This document shows, piece after piece, positions 12,478-23,715 of a DNA stretch of 28,108 nt (its first letter is position 1; every line of letters starts with the position of its first letter). Location: positions 3,067 through 31,174 of the forward strand of contig UZAN01045828.1 in assembly GCA_900618425.1 (NCBI GenBank), given 5' to 3'. This DNA comes from Echinostoma caproni (Eukaryota > Platyhelminthes > Trematoda > Plagiorchiida > Echinostomatidae). Both the position numbers and the translations under genes were made by a program. Below the pieces are notes generated by a model, which worked only from the letters and a program-made list of their open reading frames with translations, made no database searches and was not told the DNA's origin.

Positions 12478-12783
12478 CTACGGGTCAGCGAGTTGTAGCG
12501 CAAATGTATGTTCGAGTAGGCGAGTGCATAGCTGGTTGCTTATCTCTCCTACGTAACGCTGCTCACAGTCTAGGCACGGAATTGCGTGCACAGCGCCCGG
12601 TTGGTCGTATGGTTCTACGTGGTCCTTGCCGTTGAACAAAATTAACCGCAACATCATAGGTTTGTGGGCAATGGTAACACCCAGAGGGCGAAGGATGCGA
12701 TCGACGGTTTCTGATACCTCATGTATGTATGGTAATAAGAGTTTCATTGTCCTCTCTTCATCTTTCTGGAAGACGAGGATCAT
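12478..12783 (-). pseudogene. GIY-YIG endonuclease part of the Penelope-like element
   Basis: The frame contains LLLPYIHEVSETVDRILRPLG, close to the linker that precedes the nuclease in these elements, then AVHAIPCLDCEQRYVGE and a downstream CTRLLEH. In the family the nuclease reads roughly G.VY.IPC..C...Y.GET...L..R..EH: the CxxC, the second Y.GE and the R..EH are kept, while the first Tyr (VY) is now His and the T after GE is Ile. The enzyme nicks target DNA for retrotransposition. Loss of the first conserved Tyr and later frameshifts make this copy inactive. It overlaps the end of the RT frame by 26 bases in another frame. Confidence 0.78.
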
Positions 12784-13108
12784 CTTTTATCAGATTATGT
12801 ATGCTCTTCGGAGTTAGTTGTATCGATGTGTTCGTGAACAGAGATGTGACGTCGAGGGACACCATGTTTCCTTTTGGATTCAGCTTTAATTCTCTTGCAT
12901 GGTCTCGGAATGTGAACGGGTTTTTTATGCCGTTATCTTCTAGAATAGATGGGCGTAATAAATGGAAGAGATAATTAGCCAGCTGATATTTGAGAGCCGT
13001 TCTCAAAGGAACGATCGGACGTAGTGGTACGCCGCTTTTGCGCCCCTTTGGTAGTTCGTAGATTCGCGGGATGGGAACCCCGTTTGATATCTTTGTATTG
13101 TTTTTCAC
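12758..13108 (-). pseudogene. Penelope-like RT, N-terminal half only
   Basis: The 116-codon frame reads IPRIYELPKGRKSGVPLRPI, then a Tyr-Leu-Ala helix, then MVSLDVTSLFTN, followed by a helix ending DDPRLPER. PRIYGLPK(IH)K.GVPLRPI and the motif A segment VS.DVT.LFT are hallmarks of Penelope-like RTs, and the motif A Asp is present. The RT should continue through motif B (MGSP) and the catalytic YVDD, but the sequence passes straight into the linker before the GIY-YIG nuclease. Given the usual family length, some 300 codons are missing (inference). The first Met is arbitrary; the coding region runs in from further upstream. Confidence 0.8.
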
Positions 13109-13360
13109 TCAGCTTGTTGTTGTATTGAGTTCTGTGAGCTTTGTATTCAATCTGTTACGTAGATTTCTATGGGATTTTCTATAACTGGCTGATATGTCTC
13201 CGAATCACTAATGAGTCTATCAATTTTGTTTTTATACTGTTTTGTCTAGCATCGCAAGCGCATTAACCTTATTCGTTAGTGAAATGACGATGTCTTCATT
13301 TTTGCATTGTGCTATGATCTCAGACGGTGGTAGGTGGTGTCTCTCAAACGTGTGAGTTGA

Positions 13361-16300
13361 TGGCAGATTTTGGTCTTGAGCTGTTGACACTTTTCTTCAA
13401 TCAGTGGACACTGNAAGTCCGGCCTCAATTGAGATGATGAAATCGATCGGCATTGGGTTAGTATCCCCTGCTCAGGTCTCTACGTTGCTGAAATCTCACC
13501 CTTTTGGGGGCATACAGCGTTTACCTGACTTCACCTCTCGGTTGTGACCGCTGAAGACCTGGACCGTATGACCTGAATTATCAAACTACATAAAACTGTC
13601 CTAGGATAGGCATGGTATCCGCTCAATCGACGACGACGATGCGCACTACCAACGTTGACTGACTTAGGAAGCTTTCAAACGCCAGTGAAAGCCCTGAAAG
13701 CGTTTGATCACCACCATCCCCACGTATCACTAAAGCGCGGCCATTTATTTGCATGTATTTCCATCACATCACAGAGTACAAATAGACTAAGTGTCGGGTT
13801 GAATTCCACAAGCATTTTTGTTGCTGGTTAGAACGCCTGAGAACAAATTTCTACTCGTTCTTTTCCCCCATGCCTGTTCAGGATTTACCTTTCTGGTATT
13901 TTAAATTTTCCTTTCAGTCATCTCGAACTCACTTCAGGGTTCAATTCTCTACCGAAGAACAAACAAAACCAAAATTAAAGTGCGGTACTTTGGTGACCCT
14001 ATGCACCAAACGGACGTACCTGAAACACCCTCTTCCTTTATCCACTTCATCAATCCAAGACATGGAAGCAAAATTGATATTAGCCAAGCATTTTACGTGT
14101 TTTCAATTAGTTGTAAATGCACATTCGCGAAGCAATAATCAGTCATCGCTTGCAACTGCAAATGTTAAAAAATACTTGAGACAACTTTGTTGTGATTACG
14201 TCATTATTACATCATAACAGACGCTATAATATGACCTTCTCCCCTCACTGCCATCACCAGCATTCACCTTCTGCCTTCTCGTGGTGGGTGTTTTCCCACC
14301 AAAATGATAGGACGAAAAGCCGACATCCAGGGCTATAACCGGGTTGGTGAACCATTAGGAGTTCACCTAGGGGAGTTGGCTAAAAACTCAAACCAAAAAC
14401 CAACCAAAAGGAGGCGTACGAACCACACACACCTTTCTGGTTGTGGCAATGGTCACTGGCTTCATTGGGCACCGAGATGTATTGGGCCCCTTGGACGTTT
14501 GACCCCGTCCAAAGGGCGTGTGATCCGGTGAACTGGACACCAGCCCCCAATGGATTACGATTTTCGCACACCGCCCCGCTGCCTTGAGGGTCAGGATTCA
14601 AACGTATGTGAAAATATAATATATATTAGCATTCACAAGCTCAACTTCATAACTTATCAAATCCTGTTATCTAGTTTGACGTGACCCCTCAGTCAAACCC
14701 GAGCTGGCAAATAAGTTGTCCACTATTCCGCTTTAATAACTTATTTGAACTAGCATGTTTCTTGTGTTGATATGTCTGTATGAATCAACGTTTATGGCTG
14801 AGTGATAGCATGCAAAATTCATTGTCAATTGCAATTCTGCTCATAGATGTCTTTTTGTCCTAACGAATGACAAAACAGCACACCGTAGACTTAGCAATAA
14901 TGAAAAACAATCAGATTCAGTCGGTTCGTCCAGTGTTGTTAGCCTCGTGTTGAGCAAAAAAAGAAACAAATTGCAACGATGAGAAAATTACTGGTGAATG
15001 CGAATGGGCGAGTGTGCTTGTGTGTATGAAAAGTCACAGATGAGGATAGAGAACAGAGGAAGGGAGATGTACAGGGCATATCGACCTCTTAGAAACTGGT
15101 GGTGGGGGGAAACGGTCAACAGAGTGAGACAGAGGGGGAAACAAAAAGCAAAGCACAAGTGTTTGGTACAGTTGGAAAACTGTAGATCGTGTTATTCTCT
15201 TCTTTCTCGACCGGGAAATAGGTCGACTGGCAGCAGCCGAGGGTGGCGCGGTACAGTTCAGGAAGCAGGATTAGGTGGGATAGAAGTGAGCGGATGTAAG
15301 TGAACAGATCACATCTGTTCCAGTATGCAATTGTCCCATACTGTTTGGCTAATTGATCGATTTGTGGGAGTAGGGCTCCACGAGTGCTATTGTTAGTCAG
15401 TTAGTTGGAGTCGGACCAGAGATGACACAGAGAGATCCGGTTTTATTCCATTTCACGCACAACCATTAGGATAAGATTCACTTGATTCACGAGACGATTG
15501 GCACTGTTGAATACGACTTGTTGCCTGTCAAGATAAACAAACGANTAAAAGAGAAAGTTTGACAGAATCTTGAGGCAGTTTTATGGAAATGAGGGATGTG
15601 TTGATGAATTATAGAAGGAAAAAACTATCAGTTCTTTGAAAACAATTTTTGGTTTGGGAACAAGATCATGCGGTCAAATTTTAGGGACCAGAGAGTGGCT
15701 AATCCAAGGACTACTAGAAGAAAAATTTTAGTTAGGAGGTTGATAATGGCGGGATCCCAGTATACAGCCGACAGTTCGTTACGACGGTAACCAAAACCGT
15801 AAGATAGCTGCTACCCAAAAATTGTGCAAACTAGGCATCTAACGCATAGCAGAAACAACCGAGGTATTACACAGACATTGGTAACACAAAGCAAATCTGA
15901 AAGGATTTCATTTTACAAAGCTCGAGGTGGTGGATAGGAGAAAACCAAGCCACCTGATTGAAGGGTCCCGATTTGCGGATTATTGGACGCATATCAGCAA
16001 AAAGATGCCTGTCAAATTGTCTCGGTATTACGGACCATTTAGGCTCAATACTAAACCTATCCCATTAAAGTTTTATGTTTCGCTACTCTAATTACCAAGT
16101 TTTAGTGTACCAGTTAACACAAATTAATGGAAGACAAATAAGGGGTTTCCCTACTTCTATTGTTCAACACATCAAGATGAAAACTTCGGGCAACGAGCTG
16201 ACAACACAAGTCCACGACTGCTTCAATCGCACATACAATGAAAACATTTCTCTTGCAATTTCCCTGGTTTCGGAAATGCGAGAAAGCAATAAGATGATCG

Positions 16301-16605
16301 TCACGCATCCCAGAATCACATATTCCTTGTTAAAGGCTCCGTGTTATGCCAAACCACATCCCCGAGCTAGTAGTCCTGAATTCATTCAGAGTAAGGTTTA
16401 AATGGTGTGTGAGTTTGAATGTTTTGAAAGAATACTGTCGAAGCTTCCGCGCATTAGGCAAGAGGTGGCCAGTGACCTCAGCCACAGCATACTAAAAAAC
16501 CTATAGTCTATCTTTTAAAATGTGCGTATTTTTATTACACATCCACCTGTGATGAACAACAAACCAGGTAAACGTCATTGTCACGAGGACATACGGGACG
16601 TTTAT
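13361..16605. other. Intergenic stretch, nothing firmly recognised
   Basis: Single unknown bases stand at 13414 and 15545. Frames of 115 codons (13870-14217, plus), 101 codons (14998-15303, plus) and 108 codons (16075-16401, plus) show no motif that I recognise. The GC-richer patch at 14300-14610 looks like a repeat, but I cannot pair it with another copy in the window. Confidence 0.35.
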
Positions 16606-16735
16606 GGAAACCGGTAACCTGAACCTCGGGACTTGGATTGGTGAACCACATAAGACCCCGCTAGACTAGATGTGTTATTGAGCCAGACGACAGCGGTGCC
16701 TACCACCAAGTCGCCAGTGGCAGTGGCTGAGTTTC
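16606..16735. repeat. Dispersed repeat, copy A
   Basis: This segment shares an ordered series of blocks with 24722-24835: GGGACTTGGA, then a GGT(G/A)AA(C/T)CACATAAG block, then GCGACAGC or GACGACAGC, then CC(T/C)ACCACC. The copies are diverged and in the same orientation. I do not know the family; a SINE or the end of a LINE is possible. Confidence 0.55.
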
Positions 16736-17392
16736 AGTTTCGGGTTTCTCTTTAGAGATTTACTTTTTGCCTGGAACCATTCACCTGCCGTAAATAATTA
16801 CTCTAGCTTGAAAGAATAACATACAGGGAGTAGGAAATGGACTCGGAACACAGTTTTAGTGAAAAGTCGGACAGTTTATCACAAATCGTGTTCTAATGAA
16901 CGGGAGAAGTGAAAACTAGGGTCATGAGAAAGGAACGTTCACTTATTGGAACCAGCACTTTGCAATATGATAACTGGAATCGAGAAATGGGTATTTTCAT
17001 ACAAAATAGGTCGAATTAGAACACCTCTGGAGCCCAAGCGATTATCAAGTGCGAGCAACATCCAGTCACGGGACAGCAATGCGATTTGTTCTCGTTCTGT
17101 GTAGAATCCTCTCGCAAAAAACACTGTGATTACATAAATTGTAATGTACTGGTTAGTGGATGAATGAGCTTGACCACGACTGTTTATCTTACGTGACACT
17201 GATATAATCAAATGGTCGTCAAGCCCATTTGGGAAAAAATACACGGTACAAACTAATCAAACCTCACTGACTCCATTTTGATGCGATCATTTTATTCGTT
17301 AGCATACAACCGTTTGTCTTCAATAGGTCAACTGAGGTTGTAGGAGCATAGCTGACGGAATATTTTGGTATGGTTTTATTTTTAGTACACTG

Positions 17393-17393
<1 letters not shown>
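16736..17393. other. Intergenic stretch, nothing recognised
   Basis: No gene or repeat is recognised. A minus-strand frame of 101 codons (16939-17244) has no familiar features. Confidence 0.4.

Positions 17394-17442
<49 letters not shown>
17394..17442. repeat. TG dinucleotide microsatellite at gap edge
   Basis: About 24 perfect TG units run directly into the assembly gap. The true length is unknown and the repeat is the likely reason the assembly broke here. The Thr-His or Cys-Val runs in translated frames are artefacts. Confidence 0.95.
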
Positions 17443-17977
17443 NNNNNNNNNNNNNNNNNNNNNNNNNNNNNNNNNNNNNNNNNNNNNNNNNNNNNNNNNN
17501 NNNNNNNNNNNNNNNNNNNNNNNNNNNNNNNNNNNNNNNNNNNNNNNNNNNNNNNNNNNNNNNNNNNNNNNNNNNNNNNNNNNNNNNNNNNNNNNNNNNN
17601 NNNNNNNNNNNNNNNNNNNNNNNNNNNNNNNNNNNNNNNNNNNNNNNNNNNNNNNNNNNNNNNNNNNNNNNNNNNNNNNNNNNNNNNNNNNNNNNNNNNN
17701 NNNNNNNNNNNNNNNNNNNNNNNNNNNNNNNNNNNNNNNNNNNNNNNNNNNNNNNNNNNNNNNNNNNNNNNNNNNNNNNNNNNNNNNNNNNNNNNNNNNN
17801 NNNNNNNNNNNNNNNNNNNNNNNNNNNNNNNNNNNNNNNNNNNNNNNNNNNNNNNNNNNNNNNNNNNNNNNNNNNNNNNNNNNNNNNNNNNNNNNNNNNN
17901 NNNNNNNNNNNNNNNNNNNNNNNNNNNNNNNNNNNNNNNNNNNNNNNNNNNNNNNNNNNNNNNNNNNNNNNNNNNNN
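17443..17977. other. Assembly gap (N run, 535 bases)
   Basis: Unresolved bases only. Frames that cross it are meaningless. Confidence 1.
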
Positions 17978-19675
17978 GTTGGCAATCTTCTTGGGCCGTT
18001 TACGTATACACACGGAAATCAAGTTCAGCAGGGGGGTATGGTGGATTTCGCAATTAAAGCCGTCAAGTGTTCGATCAATAATGAGATCTGAAGAAATGTT
18101 CAGATACAAACCGGAATGGCACATATTCTTGATCGGATCGGACCAGAGAGAGGTTCTCAGAGCATTCACAACCGGCAGATAGATTCGTGCACTGAAAATT
18201 GAGCTCTAAATGCGAATAAATGAAACCCTTAAAAATGTGATGATAAAAAAGGCATGCGATAGATCTACTATCGACATTTTTACGAGTGTGTAATCAGGAG
18301 CGCATCAACATCACTGATTGAACAGTAAAGGAGGAGCAAGGAATTTAATAACAAGCTAAACAAAAACACTGATAAGTTTATTTTAGGAGTAAATTTTGTT
18401 TGTAAGGTGGACTTGAGAGCCGCAGTGTGAGAAGAAACGATCGGAATGACAACCAGATTGATTTACAGGAGCACGTGATGCTGACCTCTGACGCAGATTC
18501 TCAAAATCGAGTTGAGAATAAAGCATACCACAGATAAAGTTGAGCGTGGCTGTGTTGTTGAAAAAATGTTTCCAAAATCACTCTATTATCCATAATTGAT
18601 CAACCTCTTTTTAATGAACACTTCGTGGGAATTAGCAGTGAACCATGAGGACATGCGACTGTTCCGTTAAGGCAACGTAAGTCGTGGAACCTGAAGTGGC
18701 GAATACCACAGAACAGCTGATTCACATCTATGCGATATATGAGCGGCTCCGATTTGAATGTGAACAAAGAACCGAACATAGTAAACAAGTCACCATGAGA
18801 AGGACATCATTAGAAGTCAGTCCTAGTAGAAAAAGATGATTTTGGGATTACTTCTATTCTCTAGATGTCAAGTATCTAGCGGTCCATCATTGACTGCCGT
18901 TGCATCACACTATGGAAAAGCATAGTTTCATGCATTTTCGTGCGCCGGTTTTGGTTGCTGTCTTTTGACCGCCCATTTCGATAAAAGAGCAGAATGAAGA
19001 TTGGAATGTTGAGAGCAAATTCAAGATACAGAATTCATATAAACTGAGGTTGCAAGAATAATGAGCAGATTCGTGGGTGTCACTGTTTCCGACACAGCCT
19101 TGTCGCTCAGTGTCTCTAACCACCGGTTACCATGATCACGGGGTCCCCATCCAAGGAGCCCAACGGAACTTATGCAATCCAGTGCCTATTTAGCGTTTTT
19201 ATACCCCCATGCCATGTCTTTGTTTGGCCGCCCTTGACCTTTTTCCAACAGCTACCTGTCTCGGAAAACATCGCTCGCTGTGTTAACCTAATGGGTGACA
19301 AGCGCAGCACATGTCCCAACCAAAGCATTGTACAAATGTTTCATTGTTGTTTGGAATCGTGAACAGTGTCTGAGCACGCAGATCCCACATAAAGCTCCAA
19401 ATGGATGCACGTGGTTCGAACACTGCGATAGTGAAGCTGGTTGCCACCAAAGTCGGGTTACGTTAGTCAGGTTCCTACCTCTGACTGTAAAGCTCAGAGT
19501 AAGCCGGTGAAAACTAGATTCACCACTCGAACACTAACATCCTATCTACGGGTGGTAAACGGTTCTTCCGTCATCCGGGTCAGTATCACCGCCTAGCCAA
19601 AGACCTTATGTGGTTCGCCACAGGGATATGGTGTCGGTTGCCTCTCATCTCACTGTGAATACTACAACTAGCAGG
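17978..19675. other. Intergenic stretch, probably old repeat near its end
   Basis: No gene is recognised. A 64-codon minus-strand open segment abutting the gap (17978-18169) has no known motif. The part from about 19100 leads into the Jockey/CR1-like element and may be its decayed 5' region, but I found no ORF1 features such as zinc knuckles. Confidence 0.35.
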
Positions 19676-19679
19676 ATCA

Positions 19680-20310
19680 CTTCTCAAGCGTGTTCTCACT
19701 CGAAAACCGCACTCACTAACATTCGTGGCTTGAACCACAATATTGATTCTGCACATCAATTTCTTCACTGCATTTACCCCTCTTGCTCTATTTTTATCCG
19801 AAACACAACTTTCTGCTTCTGCAGACACCAGCCGTCTTCGGTTTCCTAATTATTCTCTTCACACTTCGTTCATCCCCAAAGCTGGTGTTTGTGCTTTCAT
19901 TCGTCATTTAATTGTTTCTACCTCGCTCTCCCACTTAAATCTCACCAACCGCGAGTTCCAGATTATGTGGCTTAGAATTCGGTCCCCTTCTTCCAATCAC
20001 TATTTCTGCCCTGTATAGCGTTCCCCAAATAGTAGTGACTCTCCACTTTTAATATTTTTTCGGCAAACATTGATAGCATTGTTGAAGCAGACCCCAACGC
20101 ACAGTTCACAATTTTGGGTGATTTTAATGTTCATAGCAGGGATGGGCTGTTACACTTTTCAGCGACATCGCCCCTTTGACGTGAAGCAGAAATACTTGCC
20201 CTATTAAAAAGCCCTCGCCAACTGATTGATATCCCGACTCGTATCCCCGACCGTGCTGGTGACCAGATCCTCTTATCACTGGACCCACACAAGCCACCAG
20301 AACCCAAATT
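19680..20310 (+). pseudogene. APE-type endonuclease of the Jockey/CR1-like element
   Basis: The N-terminal strand LTNIRGLNHNIDSAHQFLH (from about 19707) lies in one frame. The catalytic LFLSETQLS motif (about 19788) is in another. After further shifts come FTILGDFNVHSRDG (20106-20147) and a following ALLKSPRQLIDIPTR segment. SETQ carries the metal-binding Glu and GDFN the Asp/Asn pair of APE-family nucleases, which nick the target for target-primed reverse transcription. The C-terminal SDH motif was not found intact. At least three frame changes show it is dead. Confidence 0.75.
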
Positions 20311-20323
20311 TCAAATTTTTATT

Positions 20324-21180
20324 ATGGGATATAACTTACAAAGACTTCGCTTTTACAAATCCCATAGGGTTTGGTTCGGTATTCATCCCATAGTCCTCAA
20401 AATATGCGCTCCAAAACTGGATCTCCTCCTACGCCGCTTATTCTCTCTATCCCTCGATTCCGAGATATTCTCGACCTCGTGGAAAATATTAGATGTTTTC
20501 CATCCCCAAACGCGACGACCACTCAGACCCAAACAACTACTGCCCCATCTCTCTCTCATATCAGTCATTTCGAAGATTATGGAATCAATGGTTCCTGATC
20601 AACTCCGTTACCAAATGGAGCAGAACAAGACGCTTAGCGACCGCCAGTACGGTTTTTGATCCCACAGATCATTCGATGACCTTCTGGCGCTCATTTCGCA
20701 TACCTCGTCAGCGGCACTCGACAACCACGGAGAAACCCACATAGTGTCATTGAATATATCAAAAGTTTTCGACCGTGTCTGGAACGCGGGTCTGAGGGCT
20801 AAACTACCTAACTTTGGCTTTACTTGGGAACTTGTGTCCTGAATAGCAAGCTATCTCAAAGACCGCAGCATCTCCGTTCGAGTGGATGAGACCATGTCTC
20901 GTTCCGTGCCTGTGAATGCTGGTGTTCTCCAGGGTGCCGTACTTTTCCCTTCCCTTTTCCTGATGCTTACGATGACCTTCTTTTTTCAACTTCAAATCCT
21001 ATTCATGCTTTTGACGATGACACCACCCTGCGTCCTTCTTTGCCCTAATCCCAACCTTTGTTTAATTCTGTCTTCCGCACTCAGCCCTCCCCATATTCCC
21101 CTTCTTCCGACCTGCAATACTCCCTCAAGCAACTTGGATGTCGCCCACCTAAGGTTGTTGCCAAATAACACTGTAATGTG
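20324..21180 (+). pseudogene. Reverse transcriptase of the Jockey/CR1-like element
   Basis: Fragments in shifting frames give DHSDPNNYCPIS, then SVISKIMESMV and LSDRQYGF (near 20630-20660). They are followed by GETHIVSLNISKVFDRVWNA (about 20732-20790, motif A with FDRVW), AGVLQGAVLFPSLF (about 20918-20960, usually GVPQGSVLSP.LF) and IHAFDDDTTLRPSL (21001-21042), where the catalytic box is FDDD instead of FADD. Both catalytic Asp codons remain, but motif A SK.FD and motif B are altered and the frame is broken. Confidence 0.78.
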
Positions 21181-21216
21181 CCATAAAATGGATTGCAGAT
21201 TCTGAAGAATCGTCAA

Positions 21217-22049
21217 TCACTGAATCTGAGGGCCTCGAACGTGAGGACCCTGATGCAGGTAGGTCAACAAGCTTGTCTGGCTCGTACAATGGAATCCTTG
21301 GGATCGATATTTGCTGCGTGTCGGAAACTCGGATCCAGGATCCTATTACTGTAAGCCACCTGAGTGTGCCAGATTTGTCCTCGAGATACGTTCTTAGCAC
21401 ATCAGGTGACGATGATGCTCGTTCAGTACGTCAACGCGGGGTAGGTATAGTACTCAGCAACAGGGCGGGGTCTTCTCCTGTTGACTGGATCCCCGTCAAC
21501 AGTCATTTATGTGCAGTTCGTCAATCAATCAGCGTCCGGAAGGAAAGCAACATCAAAAGGTGTTTGTTCGTCATATCGGCATATGCACCGACTAATTGCG
21601 GTTTTGACACACAAAAGGACGCTTTCTACGATGAATTCACCGATCTCATGCGGCTGAGTCGAAGTTCCGACATAGTTGTACTTGTAGGTGACTTCAACGC
21701 GCAAGTTGGAAAAATGAGCGCATCGGCAGCTTGCTTAGGCGGTAGTTGTGCTCTGCCCTGCCAACGAACAGATAAAGACGATCGACTTCTTCAGCTCTGT
21801 GCAAACCATCATCTGTTCCTATCAAGCACCAACTTTCAACACAGACTTCGACGAACGGTACCGTGGCGCTCCAGTTCAACTGGTACGCTAACTCAAATCG
21901 ACCACATAGCAGTAAGCTACCGTTGGCGTGGCTCCCTACAAAATTGCAGGTCCTATTGGACCACCCACGTTGAGTCTGACCACGCATTAGTTTTGATGCC
22001 GTTCACTCTGCAACTGACTGATCGTCAACAAATTAGCAAACTCGGATAG
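21217..22049 (+). pseudogene. RTE-like APE endonuclease domain, nearly intact
   Basis: The first part, SLNLRASNVRTLMQVGQQAC then LARTMESLG (21217-21297), lies one frame away from the rest. A single-base loss near 21300 shifts into the long frame IDICCVSETRIQDP and onward to the stop at 22047. Key residues are visible: SETR (Glu codon 21324-21326), a SAYAPTN strand, GDFNAQVG (21687-21710), QIDHIAVSYRW, and ESDHAL with SDH at 21975-21983 carrying the catalytic His. These are the metal-binding and catalytic motifs of APE nucleases, which nick genomic DNA for priming. Only the frameshift and a stop before the linker break it. Confidence 0.85.
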
Positions 22050-22250
22050 CTCATCATCGATTTTCTGTTCCTATAGTTCGTGCACTCTGAGTCAGAGCTA
22101 GTACGTGAGCTAAACGCGCTTCAAAGTGATGTGTTAGATGAGCAGTGAGATCAGATTAGACGAGCAATGTATTCCGCTGAGAATGTTGTTTGCGGGACTG
22201 AGCCTCATATCCGTCGAAGGCATTAGATATCTGGTGAGTGTGTAGCACTG

Positions 22251-22568
22251 ATGAATCGAAAACGACAAATCCCGAGCTGCCAGGATCAAAACAGTGTTAG
22301 GTGGCGCCTGAAGCGTCGGCTGACGAAGAGCCTTAACAGGGACCGTGAGAACTGGCGGGCAACAATAGCTAGTGAGATGGAAGTAGCAGCTGCATCAGGG
22401 AGTAGTCAAAGAGTGTTCGGACTGATATACAACACGGGAGGTTGGCGAACTTCAGTTAGTGAAACAGTTTGCTACAAGAGAGGGAAAGCTATTCACAATA
22501 GGGATGAACGACTTGATCGCTGGACAGAATACTCCAGCGAACAGTTTAACTGGCCTGCCGCTAACTAG
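22251..22568 (+). pseudogene. RTE-like linker between EN and RT
   Basis: The 105-codon frame holds RRLTKSLNRDRENWRATIAS, then EMEVAAASGSSQRVFGLIYN and, near the end, RLDRWTEYSSEQFNWP. This is the arginine-rich helical linker found between endonuclease and RT in RTE-type elements (pattern LT..L..DR..WW...A.EME.A...G). Between 22050 and 22250 the frame is closed by several stops, and a stop at 22566 separates it from the next piece. Confidence 0.75.
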
Positions 22569-22659
22569 GTTGGCTCATCCGCAACGGAAGCTCCGTGAGC
22601 AGTCTCGTGTGATTCTCCAACAAAAACAGAAGTTCAGTCCTGCATTCAAGCTCCAAAGT

Positions 22660-23485
22660 GGAGAAAGACAGTAGGACCAGATGAGCTTCCTCCCACTCTC
22701 TTCAAGATGTGGAGTAATAACCTCGTAAGGTCTATTACCACCCTCGACAAGATTGCGAAAAACACCGTGGGATAAGTTTGATTCCGATCGTCAACAAAGT
22801 GCTATCCTCGGTCATACTTCGAAGTCTGACTCCTTTAAGAGAGATCAACATCCGTGAACAGCAAGCCGGATTCCGGCCTGGTCGTGAATGTATTGATAAA
22901 ATGTGTATGTTGCATCAGGTACTCGAGCTGCGTCACACCCACCACCGGCCAACGATCGCAGTGTTCCCTGACCCGAAAGGAGCTTTCGACTCAGTTGACC
23001 GCAAAGCTTTGATGGGCTCCCTTCTTCGAAAAAGAATGCCCCAGAGGTACATTTACCTACTGAGGTCACTGTACTCACATACCTCCGGTCGTGTAAGGGT
23101 TTACAACAAGCTAAGTAGGCCGTTCGTCACCAGCAGCGTCATCCGTCAAGGATGCCCTCTTTCGCCTTTTCTGTTCAGTTTCGTCGTAGACGAAATACGG
23201 GAGAACGCACTAAGTGGACCCCAAAACGTAGATATTGAATGGGCAGCTGGAGAAAAGCTGTGCGATTTAGAGTACGCCGATGACATCGTCTATCTGTTCG
23301 AATGTATCGAAGACGCGCAAAGCACACTTAATAGACTAACAAGTGCAGTAGCCACATTGGGTATATGCTTCGCACCTTCAAAGTGCCAAGTGGTGCTGCA
23401 GGAATGGGTTTCGTCTACTCCCGCTCCGAAACTAAATGGTTGGTTGGAGACATTGAAGGATATGGCAGCGAACCGACAGCAGTGA
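22660..23485 (+). pseudogene. RTE-like reverse transcriptase domain
   Basis: An initial piece, RKTVGPDELPPTLFKMW (about 22661), is followed by two stops and a frameshift. The main frame (from 22778) then reads IPIVNKVLSSVILRSL, EQQAGFRPGRECIDKM, FPDPKGAFDSVDRKAL (motif A), VIRQGCPLSPFLFSFVVDEI (motif B), LEYADDIVYL (catalytic YADD, 23273-23284) and a following thumb-like helix ending PSKCQVVLQEW. All RT core motifs are present. FPDPKGAF departs from the usual FLDFKAAF, but the Asp is kept. The frame stops at 23483, where the usual C-terminal tail is lost. Confidence 0.85.
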
Positions 23486-23702
23486 TGTTCTTGTTGTCAT
23501 TTCTTATCAGGTTAGAATGCCTGAAGCGGTATGTATGCAGAGTTCGATTGCGTACTCTGTGTGTTGATCATAGAGGTTCACCTTCTTCCCCCTCCTTCAA
23601 AATAGGCCCATCCCTGTCCACCTTAAATTGTACCACTAACATTGTACGCTTTGCGAGTTTGGCAGCGATCGGTGAAGTTCACCTCACTATATTTCGCTAT
23701 AA

Positions 23703-23715
23703 GATGATGATGATG
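23703..23715. repeat. Short GAT tandem tract
   Basis: Four GAT units between the RTE-like remnant and the next RT fragment. RTE-type elements often end in short tandem repeats, so this could be the old 3' tail. The link is inferred. Confidence 0.45.

Larger units (their letters stand above)
12285..13360 (-). mobile_element. Internally deleted Penelope-like retroelement
   Basis: Read on the minus strand this block gives, in order, a decayed N-terminal region, the first part of an RT domain, and a C-terminal GIY-YIG endonuclease. This order defines Penelope-like elements. The N-terminal part (13110-13340) is split by stops and frameshifts, but fragments such as NKIDRLISDSETYQPVIENP and LRNRLNTKLTELN match the region that precedes the RT. 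Most of the RT is missing, including the catalytic YVDD. C-terminal remnants after the GIY-YIG core (DAKVVAWAKRKRDS, then KSINITQRLY) continue in another frame to about 12290. Not autonomous. Terminal repeats were not identified. Confidence 0.8.
19680..21185 (+). mobile_element. Degenerate Jockey/CR1-like non-LTR retrotransposon
   Basis: Apurinic-like endonuclease motifs are followed on the same strand by reverse transcriptase motifs, all broken by stops and frameshifts, in the order found in Jockey/CR1-type LINEs. The 5' part is shared with the minus-strand fragment at 24456-24640. The central RT (DRQYGF, GETH..SL..SK.FDRVW) resembles the fragment at 23715-24270. The 3' end is near 21185, where an RTE-like element begins. 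The clade call rests on remembered motif style; a phylogeny could place it elsewhere among APE-type LINEs. Confidence 0.78.
21204..23600 (+). mobile_element. RTE-like (SR2-type) non-LTR retrotransposon, degenerate
   Basis: On the plus strand, an APE endonuclease, a basic linker and an RT domain follow in order with little spacing, in the style of the RTE clade elements of flukes (SR2 and relatives). The endonuclease is nearly intact; the linker and RT are interrupted by stops and frameshifts. The 3' region after the RT decays by about 23600 (a weak RLRTLCVDHR remnant of the C-terminal region at about 23550). Its 5' edge directly follows the Jockey/CR1-like copy. Confidence 0.8.

Noticed and set aside
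14380..14601. GC-richer patch with a 73-codon minus frame as a gene
   Set aside because: Looks like dispersed repeat sequence; no protein motif and no second copy in the window to confirm.
17264..18182. Long frames of 220-301 codons on both strands
   Set aside because: They are produced by translating the N gap and the TG repeat; only the flanking tens of codons are real sequence.
22240..22265. CTGATGAATCGAAAAC as a minimal hammerhead
   Set aside because: No room for stem II, and it lies within retroelement coding sequence.
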